Part shown: positions 18,632 to 26,940 of the stretch, one piece after another | Position numbering within the stretch: the stretch's first letter is position 1 | Layout of the letters: each line of letters opens with the position of its first letter | Source: Acinetobacter parvus DSM 16617 = CIP 108168 | GTDB lineage: Bacteria > Pseudomonadota > Gammaproteobacteria > Pseudomonadales > Moraxellaceae | Assembly: GCF_000368025.1 (NCBI RefSeq) | Contig: NZ_KB849211.1 | Span: forward strand, 56,704-120,703 | Length of the DNA stretch: 64,000 nt | Direction of reading: 5' to 3' | The notes under the pieces: model-generated | What the model was told of the DNA's origin: nothing | Seen by the model: the letters and a program-made list of their open reading frames with translations, nothing else | The model's database searches: none | Translations under genes and position numbers: made by a program

Positions 18632-19518
18632 TGGATTTAAATGAATTATTGCAGCAGTTAAGTCCAACTGATCTACAGCAAGTCAGTTTACCCCATTATT
18701 TACTCGGTAGTTTTAGGCGTAAAAGTATCAGTTTTTATAATGGACTGACCGATGAAAACACCATTGTTTACTGGTTTCAGTCCCGAACATTTACGCTTGA
18801 TCTACGCCTGTCAGATGCACGCTCTACTCCCATCACTGAAAGACAAGGCTGGATTGGCGATACGGTTTGGGATCATGCACAGCAGTTACTGTCATGGGAT
18901 GTTCAGCAAAGCTACCAACCACGCATTCAGTGGCCAGAACCTGCCACATTACATGCGGTAGGTAATTGTCTATTGGAGTTTTCACCCTCCAATGCCTATG
19001 TAGAAGATTGGCGACAATTGTCGCATACAGGGCCATTGCTCGGTTTACGCTTGTATCAGGTACAACATCTGGATAATGGTGAAGTATTTGCAATGGATGG
19101 CGGATTGATTGTGGCAGGCGCACATATTGCCTATGCACAATCCCGACTGCCACAGATTCAAGACAAACTTTCAGACTTTTCCAGACTTGATCAGGCACTG
19201 GCACAAGATGTCATAAATGAAGCAGAAATTGAAAGCTATGAGGTTTCTGTGGCATTCAATAATCCGAAAATTGAATATAGTACGCAAGCCAACCGTGTCG
19301 GTGAATCTATACAACTGACTGGTTTTGAATTGAATGATCAGGGCATTATTACGCAAATTCGCCAGATTCATGGGGAAGATTATCTCTGTTATTTTCAGCT
19401 TGACCTGTACCAGCCTGAGTTCCAGTTTGTTCGTCAATCGATTACCTCTGACGCAAGCCATAACTGGTTACAGCAGGAACAGGATCATTTGCTTAAAAAT
19501 GCTCAAGTGGTTGAATAA
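18631..19518 (+). CDS. Unrecognised protein coupled to the oxygenase
   Basis: I do not recognise this 295-residue protein. It appears soluble, with no signal peptide or membrane segment, and is rich in aromatic residues and beta-type patterns. An early YWFQSRTFTLDLRL stretch suggests a beta-barrel or lipocalin-like fold, but that is a weak impression. Its ATG overlaps the oxygenase stop, and SMR follows after 11 bases, so it is in one operon under the guanidine-II riboswitch. This makes a role in the same guanidino-compound pathway likely. Confidence 0.7.
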   Translation: MDLNELLQQLSPTDLQQVSLPHYLLGSFRRKSISFYNGLTDENTIVYWFQSRTFTLDLRLSDARSTPITERQGWIGDTVWDHAQQLLSWDVQQSYQPRIQWPEPATLHAVGNCLLEFSPSNAYVEDWRQLSHTGPLLGLRLYQVQHLDNGEVFAMDGGLIVAGAHIAYAQSRLPQIQDKLSDFSRLDQALAQDVINEAEIESYEVSVAFNNPKIEYSTQANRVGESIQLTGFELNDQGIITQIRQIHGEDYLCYFQLDLYQPEFQFVRQSITSDASHNWLQQEQDHLLKNAQVVE

Positions 19519-19529
19519 AGGAGCCTGAT

Positions 19530-19859
19530 TTGCCCTATTTATATTTGGTGATTGCAATTATTGCGGAAGTGATCGCCACTTCTGCACTCAAAGCCTCAAA
19601 TGGATTTAGCGTTCCTCTGCCCTCACTCATCACAGCGGTGGGCTATGCGATTTCCTTGTATTTCTTATCCTTAACCCTAAAATTTATTCCAGTCGGTATT
19701 GCCTATGCAATCTGGTCGGGTGCTGGGATTATTCTTATTTCCAGTATTGGCTGGTTTTTCTTCAAGCAGTCTCTGGATCTGGCGGCATTTATTGGTTTAA
19801 GTATGATGATTGCAGGCATTATCGTGATCAATGTCTTTTCAAAAAGTACTCATCTTTAA
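19530..19859 (+). CDS. SMR-family transporter, EmrE-like
   Basis: The 109-residue four-helix small multidrug resistance protein starts at a TTG with AAAGGAG seven bases upstream. The essential Glu is in IIAEVIATSALK and the dimer/loop motif GIAYAIWSGAGIILIS is present. These features are closer to EmrE-type quaternary-ammonium exporters than to Gdx guanidinium exporters, which have different residues around the Glu and in the second half of the protein. Placement under a guanidine riboswitch nevertheless argues for export of guanidinium or a related cation. An ISAba1 insertion begins 20 bases after its stop. Confidence 0.9.
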   Translation: MPYLYLVIAIIAEVIATSALKASNGFSVPLPSLITAVGYAISLYFLSLTLKFIPVGIAYAIWSGAGIILISSIGWFFFKQSLDLAAFIGLSMMIAGIIVINVFSKSTHL

Positions 19860-19869
19860 ATTTTTATAT

Positions 19870-19878
19870 AAATTTTTG
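19870..19878 (+). repeat. ISAba1 target-site duplication, left copy
   Basis: AAATTTTTG immediately left of the ISAba1 inverted repeat is repeated exactly at 21059-21067, the 9-bp duplication expected for this element. The insertion is therefore simple and recent. Confidence 0.93.
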
Positions 19879-19896
19879 CTCTGTACACGACAAATT

Positions 19897-20448
19897 TCAC
19901 AGAACCCTTATCCTATCAGGATTCTGCTTTCTTAAAATTGCCAAAATTTCCTTAAACTCTTCTTTTTTCCCAAAACCAATTAAATGCTGAATCGCCATTT
20001 GAACATAGTCTAAACCATAGCGAAATAAACTCATTGAGAGTCGTCCATGCTTCTTTATTTTTATCGCTTTTTTTTGATTATGTTGCCATTCACCCGTTAA
20101 GTAACACCAACAGAAGCTTATAGCTAACACCGCAATCAATTTTTTCACTCGTCTAGGGTCTGTCAAGCGCGTATTTTCAAGATTAAACCCGCGTCCTTTG
20201 AGACAACTGAATAAGGTTTCAATTTCCCAGCGTAATGCATAATCCTGAATAGCATTGGCATTAAACTGAGGAGAAACGACGAGTAAAAGTTCTCCATTTT
20301 CTAACTGTAGTGCACTTATATATAGTTTCACCCGACCAACCAAAATCCGTCGTTTACGACATTCAATTTGACCAACTTTAAGATGGCGAAATAAATCACT
20401 AATTTTATGATTCTTTCCTAAATGATTGGTGACAATGAAGTTTTTTTT
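19897..20448 (-). CDS. ISAba1 transposase, second frame
   Basis: This is the C-terminal half of the IS4-family transposase, including the YREK-region Glu segment (ALRWEIETLFSCLKGRGFNLENTRL). It is reached from the first frame by a -1 shift at a run of eight A residues (complement of 20441-20448). An independent TTG start at 20343 is also possible. Confidence 0.85.
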   Translation of the reverse strand, partial: KKNFIVTNHLGKNHKISDLFRHLKVGQIECRKRRILVGRVKLYISALQLENGELLLVVSPQFNANAIQDYALRWEIETLFSCLKGRGFNLENTRLTDPRRVKKLIAVLAISFCWCYLTGEWQHNQKKAIKIKKHGRLSMSLFRYGLDYVQMAIQHLIGFGKKEEFKEILAILRKQNPDRIRVL

Positions 20449-20987
20449 ACACGAATGCAGAAGTTGATGTCTTGTTCAATTAACCATGTAAACCACTGCT
20501 CACCGATAAACTCTCTGTCTGCGAACACATTCACAATACGGTCTTTACCAAAAATGGCTATAAAGCGTTGAATCAAAGCAATACGCTCTTTCGTATCTGA
20601 ATTTCCACGTTTATTAAGCAATGTCCAAAGGATAGGTATCGCTATTCCACGATAAACGATTGCGAGCATCAGGATATTAATATTTCGTTTTCCCCATTTC
20701 CAATTGGTTCTATCTAAAGTCAGTTGCACTTGGTCGAATGAAAACATATTGAAAATCAACTGAGAAATTTGACGATAATCAAAATACTGACCTGCAAAGA
20801 AGCGCTGCATACGCCGATAAAATGATTGTGGTAAGCACTTGATGGGCAAGGCTTTAGATGCAGAAGAAAGATTGCACGTTTGCTTTAAAATGATCGCAAG
20901 CATGATGAGCGAAAAGCACTTTAAATGTGACTTGTTCCATTTTAGAGATTTGTTTAAGATAAGATATAACTCATTGAGATGTGTCAT
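20418..20987 (-). CDS. ISAba1 transposase, first frame
   Basis: This 189-residue N-terminal part of the ISAba1 transposase contains the first catalytic Asp region (LTLDRTNWKWGK) and the second Asp (VFADREFIGEQW). It ends just after the A-run frameshift site that joins it to the second frame. Confidence 0.92.
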   Translation of the reverse strand: MTHLNELYLILNKSLKWNKSHLKCFSLIMLAIILKQTCNLSSASKALPIKCLPQSFYRRMQRFFAGQYFDYRQISQLIFNMFSFDQVQLTLDRTNWKWGKRNINILMLAIVYRGIAIPILWTLLNKRGNSDTKERIALIQRFIAIFGKDRIVNVFADREFIGEQWFTWLIEQDINFCIRVKKTSLSPII

Positions 20988-20998
20988 AGTATTCGTCG

Positions 20999-21026
20999 TT
21001 AGAAAACAATTATTGTGACATTATTT
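20999..21026 (+). promoter_or_regulatory. ISAba1 outward-facing promoter
   Basis: TTAGAA at 20999-21004 and TTATTT at 21021-21026 are the known ISAba1 outward -35 and -10 elements, here spaced 16 bases. It fires rightward, out of the element, into the antisense strand of the substrate-binding protein gene. Confidence 0.75.
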
Positions 21027-21116
21027 CAATGAGTTATCTATTTTTGTCGTGTACAGAGAAATTTTTGCATAAAAAATGCTTCATTCTTGAAGCATTTTTT
21101 ATATCTGCAATCTAGT

Positions 21117-21402
21117 TAACATGAGTTCGATATAAAATTCTGAATAAAATATGATACTCGGAAACGTCATCCGCAACTGTTTGAGACAGGACTTTATTAG
21201 TAAAGTGCTGTTTCTGCGATTTATTAAACTAATTGGTGGTAGTCAACGAGTTTTGCGCATGACAATGGTTTTGCCTACTTTTGCCGAAACAAAAGTAGGT
21301 CGTCGAAGACATATACTGAAATTGGATGAGAACTCGGCAAGACTCCGCCAAGATAATTTTTTAGCAACAAGTTAGATAAATATTTAAATCGAACTCAAGT
21401 TA
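21117..21402 (+). repeat. MITE-like non-coding repeat, copy 1
   Basis: About 286 bp with imperfect terminal inverted repeats of about 20 bp (TAACATGAGTTCGATATAAA at the left, complement of TAACTTGAGTTCGATTTAAA at the right). It contains a perfect 10-bp internal stem CCTACTTTTG / CAAAAGTAGG near 21273-21298. A related copy lies at 28556-28872. No convincing ORF. It ends one base before the stop codon of the substrate-binding protein gene. Confidence 0.7.
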
Positions 21403-21403
21403 G

Positions 21404-22435
21404 TTATTTCAATTCATTCACCAAATCAGGATAAATCAGACCATCCACATCAACGGCGGTTTTATAGATGCCATTGTTTACATTAAACTGATTTACATGA
21501 TAAGAGGACCCATAGACCGAATCAAAACTATCATTTTTTACAAAGGCTTTTTTATTGCCTGCCAAATCAAGTAAATGAGTGCCACCCACAAATTGTTCAT
21601 ACTGGGTAGGATCGACCCCGACTCGATTGGACATAATCTTGACCGCATCGGCATGTGTAGCAGGATCATTAATATATTTAACCGTTTTATCCCAGACCTG
21701 AATCAGCTTTTTCCATTCCTCTTTATGGGCGGATAAGTGGCTCATATTAACAGATACCCCATCATATATCAGACCTGGCTTATCTTTGGAACTATAGATA
21801 ATTTTTGAACCTGCTACAGATTTTAAGGCCTGATTTGCCACAGGTTGCCACACGGCGATAGCAGATACTTCTGGGCTGGCAAATACCTGTGGTAATTCAT
21901 TGGTGACAGAATTGACCAGTTTAATATCGGTTAATGGGATTTTGGCATCGGTTAAAGCAGTCGAAAGAAGTAAATGATCCACCAACCCTTTTTCGGTTGC
22001 CACCGATTTACGTTTTAAATCCGTCACTGAGTTGATACCTGACTTAGCAATAATCACGTCATTGCCTGCGGAATAATCAGTGACCATGATCATCATGCCT
22101 TTGGTTCCACCTGATGCTGTGACAAGGTTGTCACCATTGGTGGTCAGTACCGCATCCAGTTGATTGGCAGCAAAGGCATTCAGTGAAGCCGAATAGTCAA
22201 ACCATTTAAATTCAACATTGAGTCCTGCCTCTTTGAGCCAGCCTTTCTCAATCGCCACTTGCCAAGCCACGAAACCAGGCCAGTCGCTATAGCCAATGGT
22301 GATCGGTGTACCTGTTGCGGTATTTTTTGTATCTTCTTTCTGGCTGGCAGTCGGTACTTTAGCTGAATTATCACAACCCGCTACAGCAAAACTCAATAGA
22401 ACAGAAAGAGATAAGGATGTCATTGCATGTTTCAT
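21404..22435 (-). CDS. ABC substrate-binding lipoprotein of the guanidine locus (SsuA/NrtA-like)
   Basis: The 343-residue protein from the ATG at 22435 has a signal peptide and lipobox LSFAVAGC; an upstream in-frame start at 22540 would hide this signal behind 35 non-family residues. The mature protein has the NMT1/SsuA-type fold: IGYSDWPGFVAWQVAIEKGWLKEAGL, then FDYSASLNAFAANQLDAV and GNDVIIAKSGI. It should deliver substrate to the permease/ATPase encoded on the opposite strand at 15741-17554. It follows the NikR-like regulator by about 98 bases. Substrate is inferred to be guanidine or a precursor. Confidence 0.87.
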   Translation of the reverse strand: MKHAMTSLSLSVLLSFAVAGCDNSAKVPTASQKEDTKNTATGTPITIGYSDWPGFVAWQVAIEKGWLKEAGLNVEFKWFDYSASLNAFAANQLDAVLTTNGDNLVTASGGTKGMMIMVTDYSAGNDVIIAKSGINSVTDLKRKSVATEKGLVDHLLLSTALTDAKIPLTDIKLVNSVTNELPQVFASPEVSAIAVWQPVANQALKSVAGSKIIYSSKDKPGLIYDGVSVNMSHLSAHKEEWKKLIQVWDKTVKYINDPATHADAVKIMSNRVGVDPTQYEQFVGGTHLLDLAGNKKAFVKNDSFDSVYGSSYHVNQFNVNNGIYKTAVDVDGLIYPDLVNELK

Positions 22436-22532
22436 TACAGAACCCCCGAATAGAATGCAATCAATATATGGATGATGATTTAGAACCTGAACGTTAAAAT
22501 TTCGTATTTCATCTTGCTGTGTGTATTTCTCC

Positions 22533-22970
22533 CTAATCATTCTGCTGGAGCGGTGGCATCACGGCATCCATCAGTTCCAGATGCCCCTTGATGACACCTT
22601 TCAGTGCAATAAATTGCTGGCTGATCTGTTTTAGATCATTGCTTTTGCCTTGAAGCAACATCACTTCCAGAATCTTTTCAGCATCAAGCTGTACACTCAG
22701 CGAGCTAATCACCTGTTCCAGATATTGATGTTGCAGATCACCAATCTGTATACGGATATTTGCCGTACGACGCTGGTATAACAGCGTCAGTGTCCCGACC
22801 ATCACTGAATTATCTGAGCTATGCTGATCAATTAAGTGATGGTTGATCATGTCCACAATCGCCTGTGAACGGCTTTCATAGTGTTCTTCCACGATCTTCT
22901 GGTCTAAGGCTTCCACCGTATTTTCAGGAACAGTGATGCTGATCCGTGAAAGCTTGGGTTTACTGTTCAT
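22533..22970 (-). CDS. NikR-like ribbon-helix-helix regulator lacking nickel ligands
   Basis: The 145-residue protein has an N-terminal ribbon-helix-helix domain (RISITVPENTVEALDQKI, then SRSQAIVDMI) and a C-terminal ACT-like regulatory domain as in NikR. Aligned by eye to E. coli NikR, His76 is kept (His81 here), but His87, His89 and Cys95 are replaced by Ser92, Gln94 and Ile100. High-affinity square-planar nickel binding is therefore unlikely. It is encoded between the guanidine carboxylase and substrate-binding protein genes, and NikR-spaced palindromes precede all three units of the locus, so it is probably the local regulator with a different ligand. Confidence 0.85.
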   Translation of the reverse strand: MNSKPKLSRISITVPENTVEALDQKIVEEHYESRSQAIVDMINHHLIDQHSSDNSVMVGTLTLLYQRRTANIRIQIGDLQHQYLEQVISSLSVQLDAEKILEVMLLQGKSNDLKQISQQFIALKGVIKGHLELMDAVMPPLQQND

Positions 22971-22977
22971 GCTAAAC

Positions 22978-23100
22978 CTACTGTTTCTTGAGATTGCTGG
23001 GTTTTTGCTTGATATATAGACCTGCTCTTACCGTCATCAGATTGACTAAAAATAACTGGAGCGTTTTTAAGTACTGGTTCATGACTGGATGTTTTTTCAT
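22978..23100 (-). CDS. Possible 40-residue leader or small protein
   Basis: A short ORF starts at an ATG with TGAGG upstream, about 32 bases after the predicted sigma-54 start, and ends seven bases before the NikR-like gene. The product is basic with a hydrophobic middle (LQLFLVNLMTV). I do not recognise it. Position as first gene of the unit supports translation; coding status is otherwise unproven. Confidence 0.4.
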   Translation of the reverse strand: MKKHPVMNQYLKTLQLFLVNLMTVRAGLYIKQKPSNLKKQ

Positions 23101-23110
23101 GGCAACCTCA

Positions 23111-23138
23111 GTATTACTAATTTTTTAATTCGTAATAT
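23111..23138 (-). promoter_or_regulatory. NikR-type palindrome, operator site 2
   Basis: On the plus strand GTATTA-N16-TAATAT, one base from a perfect palindrome. It covers about -6 to +22 relative to the predicted sigma-54 start at 23132, the same register as site 1, and ends ten bases before the 40-codon ORF. This implies autoregulation of the NikR-like gene. Confidence 0.65.
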
Positions 23139-23141
23139 TTA

Positions 23142-23158
23142 ATGCAGTATCTGTGCCA
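23142..23158 (-). promoter_or_regulatory. Sigma-54 promoter of the NikR-like/substrate-binding protein unit
   Basis: On the minus strand TGGCACAGATACTGCAT, with GG and GC exactly ten bases apart. It differs from consensus at two weaker positions. Predicted transcription start near 23132. Confidence 0.65.
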
Positions 23159-23284
23159 GTTTTTAATAAAATTAATAAGAGTCTTTTAACCATATCTACT
23201 ATTGTGGAGGCGGCATCCATGTCACCCTGCGCGATAGTAAATGACAGCAAAAATCTTCTTATAGAATGAGAAATTTTGAACATA

Positions 23285-23316
23285 AAAAAGCTCCATGTTT
23301 CAAGATGGAGCTTTTC
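23285..23316 (-). terminator. Terminator of the carboxylase operon
   Basis: An 11-bp stem AAAAGCTCCAT / ATGGAGCTTTT with an 8-base loop lies 20 bases after the carboxylase stop, with a T run on the minus strand. Confidence 0.88.
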
Positions 23317-23334
23317 TGCATCATTACAGCGAGT

Positions 23335-26300
23335 TTATGCAACAGGAGCTAAAGTAAACAATACCTGTCCTGTTTTAACCGTTTGCGCTTTATCAATCAG
23401 GATCTGATCGACCTGCATTTTTGCTGGCGCAACAATTGGGATTTCAATTTTCATGGCTTCAATCACAGCCAAAGTTTGCCCCTCTTCAATGACATCACCC
23501 ACAGCACACTCAATTTTCCAGACTGAACCTGGCATGTGCGACTCCACCACCATACCCCCATTCGGTATGTTAATTTCTGAATCATCAACAATTATATCCA
23601 GAGCTTCAGAAACGTACTCCGCCAAGCCTGCTTCATGCCATCTTTGCCGTTCTGCTTCAAAATTGCTTTGCTGAACCTGTTTAAATGCCTGAATACTGTC
23701 CTGATTCTCCTGAAGAAAAGCATTGTATTCTTTGAGATTGAGCACACCCTCTTCAATTTTCAATTGCAAGCGACCTGCCTTAAAGTCTTCACGCATTGCC
23801 ATCAATTCAGATTCAGACACCTCATAAAACTTGATCTGGTCAAAGAATCGAAGTAACCACGGCTTATGCTGCTCAAAATTCGGGTTTTGGCGATAACGAC
23901 TCCATACTTGGGTTGTGCGTCCAACAAACTGATACCCCCCTGGCCCCTCCATGCCATAGACACACATATAGGCGCCACCAATACCCACGGCATTTTCAGG
24001 TGTCCATGTCCGTGCTGGATTATATTTGGTGGTGACCAAACGATGTCTTGGGTCTAACGGTGTGGCAACAGGCGCACCCAAATACACATCACCCAAACCC
24101 ATCACCAGATAAGAGGTGCTATAAACAATATCTTTCACCGCCTGCTTGGATGACAAGCCATTGATACGACGGATAAATTCAATATTGTCAGGACACCATG
24201 GTGCATCAGGTCGTACCAATTGGATATATTTTTCGGTTGCCAATTGCGTTTGCGAATCTTCCCAAGCAAGGGGTAAATACACGGTTCGGGATGGCACCTG
24301 CATATTTTCAATATCAGGCAATTCAGCTTCTGCCACCTGTAATAAGCGCAATAAATCCAGTTGATCCAAAACTGAGGAATCAAAATGAATCTGGAGCGAA
24401 CGTATACCCGGAGTTAAGTCAATAATGCCCTGAATATTCTGCGATTTGACCCATTGCATCAAGGCATGAATACGGAAACGCAGATTTAAGTCCAGTACCA
24501 GATCGCCATATTCTACCAATAGATATTGGTTACCTGCTGGGCGATAAGTCACGTTTGGCTTATCTGCACCTTGTTGCAAGGTTGCCAACACCGCATTTTT
24601 CAGGGTGATGGGTTCAGCGTGAATTGCTGCTGAGAAATTAACCTGAGCGGTATTTTTACTCTGCAACGCAGCCTGATAACGTTGTTCTAGTTGCTGTGCC
24701 TGCTGATAACTGACAGGAATAAATTGAACCTTGTCGCCTGCTTTCAGTTGACCGAGTTTCCATAATTCCGAATGGATCACCACCGCAGGACAAACAAAAC
24801 CACCGAGACTTGGGCCATCTGGCCCCAGAATAATCGGCATGTCGCCTGTAAAATCAATCGCACCAATGGCATAGGCATTATCATGGATATTGGATGGATG
24901 TAAGCCAGCTTCGCCACCGTCAATTCGTGCCCATTCAGGTTTTGGCCCCACCAGACGAATCCCTGTACGGCTGGAGTTAAAATGAATTTCCCATTCCTGT
25001 GCAAAGAACATGGAAATATCCTGAGCAGTAAAGAAATCAGGCGCGCCATGTGGGCCATACATCACTGCAATTTGCCATGTCTGGGTAAAATCAGGAATTT
25101 GTGCGGGTTCTAATGTGGTGGTTTCTGTAGAGTGATAAGCAGAAATCGGCAACATATCACCAATCAACAGATTACGTCCTGCATATCCACCAAACTGTCC
25201 CAAAGTAAAGGTGGCTTGACTGCCCAAATAGTCAGGTAATTTTAGACCATTTTTAATGCCGATATAGCTGCGACATCCTGTGATAATGCGCCCGCATTTC
25301 AGCACTTGTCCCTTACGGATATTAATGGTTGTCCACATTGGCACATCGACACCATCCAGTGTTACCTGCATGTGACCGCCTGTTAAGGCAATTTGACTAT
25401 CACAATGAAATTTCAGTGTTGGCCCTTGCAAGGTACATTCCAGAGCTGCGGTATTGAATGGATTGCCCAACAATTGGTTGGCAACATTCAGGCTTAAGGC
25501 ATCCATTGCGCCTGATGGCGGCACACCGACATCCCAATAGCCCAAGCGCCCTGTGACATCCTGTACCGCCGTTTGAATGCCTGCCTGCAATACTTCAACT
25601 TTTTCAGTTTTCCATTCAAAGCTATTCAGAAAACGTGTGGTCTGTGTACCTGCATGAAACACATCACAACCCACAATATTCTGTAAATATTCCAGATTGG
25701 TTTCGATGCCTGCAATTTCCGTATTGCTTAGGCTATTTTGCATGGCTTGAATTGCCTGCTCCCGATCAACCGCCGTGACGATAATCTTGGCAATCATCGG
25801 ATCATAAAATGAGGAAACGTTCGATCCTGTTTCTACCCATGTTTCCACTCGTGAATCTGCATCAAACTGAACACTGGTGAGCAATCCTGCGCTCGGCTGG
25901 AAATTTTTAATTGGATCTTCAGCATATAAACGCACCTGAATCGAATGTCCTTTTGGCTCAGAAAGTTCAGTTGGTGCAACCCAGTCACCACTGGCAAGCG
26001 TGACCATCCATTCAACCAGATCCAACCCAAACACTTGCTCAGTCACGCCATGCTCAACTTGCAGACGGGTATTGACCTCAAGGAAATAAAATTGCTGGGT
26101 ATCGGTGTCCATCACAAATTCAACCGTGCCCGCAGAACGGTATTGCACCGATTGCATCAATTGAATGGCAACTTTTTGAATATATTCTCGTTGTTCAGCA
26201 TTAAGATGTGGCGCAGGCGTTTCCTCAATCACTTTCTGGTTACGGCGTTGCACCGAGCAATCACGTTCGCCCAAAGCAAGAACCTTGCCCTGACCATCGC

Positions 26301-26940
26301 CAAAAATCTGTACCTCGATATGGCGGGCATTTTGTACAAATTTTTCTAAATATAAGCCTGCATCTTTAAAGTTGGCTTGTGCCAAGTAAGAAACCGTTTG
26401 ATAGGCTTCCTGCAATTCGGTTTCATTCCAGACTAGACGCATGCCGATACCGCCACCACCTGCGGTACTTTTCAGCATCACGGGATAACCAATACGGCTG
26501 GCTTCAGCAATTGCTTCCGCTTCATCCTTAAGCAGTTGACTCCCTGGCAATAATGGCACGTTGTTTTCAATCGCCAATTCACGGGCAGTATGCTTTAAGC
26601 CAAAATCCCGCATTTGTTGCGAAGTTGGGCCAATAAACACAATGCCCTGTTGCTCGCATAAATCACAAAAAGTGGCATTTTCTGAGAGGAAACCATAACC
26701 AGGGTGAATCGCCTGTGCGCCTGTTTGCTTGGCAACCTCAAGAATTTTATCAATATTTAAATAGCTTTGCTGTGCCGCAGAATCGCCAATAAACACCGCT
26801 TCATCGGCCAGTGTGACATGCAAGGAATCCCGATCCGCTTCGGAATACACTGCAACCGATTGAATGCCTAATTTTTTCAGGGTACGAATAATACGACAGG
26901 CAATTGCGCCACGATTGGCAATCAGAACTTTATTAAACAT
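23335..26940 (-). CDS. Biotin-dependent guanidine/urea carboxylase
   Basis: The 1201-residue protein has an N-terminal biotin carboxylase (ATP-grasp; STAGGGGIGMRLV, EVNTRLQVEHGVTE) to about residue 450, a KipI/KipA-type carboxyltransferase region at about 460-1000, and a C-terminal biotinyl domain with EAMKIEI in which Lys1164 is the biotinylation site. It overlaps the preceding gene by eight bases. The family was named urea carboxylase, but members under guanidine riboswitches and next to UAAP proteins carboxylate guanidine to carboxyguanidine. Guanidine is therefore the inferred substrate. No allophanate hydrolase domain is fused, and none is encoded nearby. Confidence 0.93.
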   Translation of the reverse strand: MFNKVLIANRGAIACRIIRTLKKLGIQSVAVYSEADRDSLHVTLADEAVFIGDSAAQQSYLNIDKILEVAKQTGAQAIHPGYGFLSENATFCDLCEQQGIVFIGPTSQQMRDFGLKHTARELAIENNVPLLPGSQLLKDEAEAIAEASRIGYPVMLKSTAGGGGIGMRLVWNETELQEAYQTVSYLAQANFKDAGLYLEKFVQNARHIEVQIFGDGQGKVLALGERDCSVQRRNQKVIEETPAPHLNAEQREYIQKVAIQLMQSVQYRSAGTVEFVMDTDTQQFYFLEVNTRLQVEHGVTEQVFGLDLVEWMVTLASGDWVAPTELSEPKGHSIQVRLYAEDPIKNFQPSAGLLTSVQFDADSRVETWVETGSNVSSFYDPMIAKIIVTAVDREQAIQAMQNSLSNTEIAGIETNLEYLQNIVGCDVFHAGTQTTRFLNSFEWKTEKVEVLQAGIQTAVQDVTGRLGYWDVGVPPSGAMDALSLNVANQLLGNPFNTAALECTLQGPTLKFHCDSQIALTGGHMQVTLDGVDVPMWTTINIRKGQVLKCGRIITGCRSYIGIKNGLKLPDYLGSQATFTLGQFGGYAGRNLLIGDMLPISAYHSTETTTLEPAQIPDFTQTWQIAVMYGPHGAPDFFTAQDISMFFAQEWEIHFNSSRTGIRLVGPKPEWARIDGGEAGLHPSNIHDNAYAIGAIDFTGDMPIILGPDGPSLGGFVCPAVVIHSELWKLGQLKAGDKVQFIPVSYQQAQQLEQRYQAALQSKNTAQVNFSAAIHAEPITLKNAVLATLQQGADKPNVTYRPAGNQYLLVEYGDLVLDLNLRFRIHALMQWVKSQNIQGIIDLTPGIRSLQIHFDSSVLDQLDLLRLLQVAEAELPDIENMQVPSRTVYLPLAWEDSQTQLATEKYIQLVRPDAPWCPDNIEFIRRINGLSSKQAVKDIVYSTSYLVMGLGDVYLGAPVATPLDPRHRLVTTKYNPARTWTPENAVGIGGAYMCVYGMEGPGGYQFVGRTTQVWSRYRQNPNFEQHKPWLLRFFDQIKFYEVSESELMAMREDFKAGRLQLKIEEGVLNLKEYNAFLQENQDSIQAFKQVQQSNFEAERQRWHEAGLAEYVSEALDIIVDDSEINIPNGGMVVESHMPGSVWKIECAVGDVIEEGQTLAVIEAMKIEIPIVAPAKMQVDQILIDKAQTVKTGQVLFTLAPVA

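Larger units (their letters stand above)
19879..21058 (-). mobile_element. ISAba1 (IS4 family), complete copy
   Basis: A 1180-bp element bounded by inverted repeats beginning CTCTGTACACGAC at 19879 and ending in the complement at 21058. It carries two transposase frames on the minus strand and is flanked by a perfect 9-bp target duplication. It sits between the SMR gene and a repeated non-coding element at the 3' end of the substrate-binding protein gene. Confidence 0.95.

Noticed and set aside
19530..19859. Calling the SMR protein a Gdx guanidinium exporter
   Set aside because: Its sequence resembles EmrE-type members more closely; context alone is not enough for the Gdx name.
23161..23284. 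Short ORF on the minus strand between the carboxylase and the NikR-like unit
   Set aside because: About 31 codons, overlapping the sigma-54 promoter, without a convincing ribosome site.
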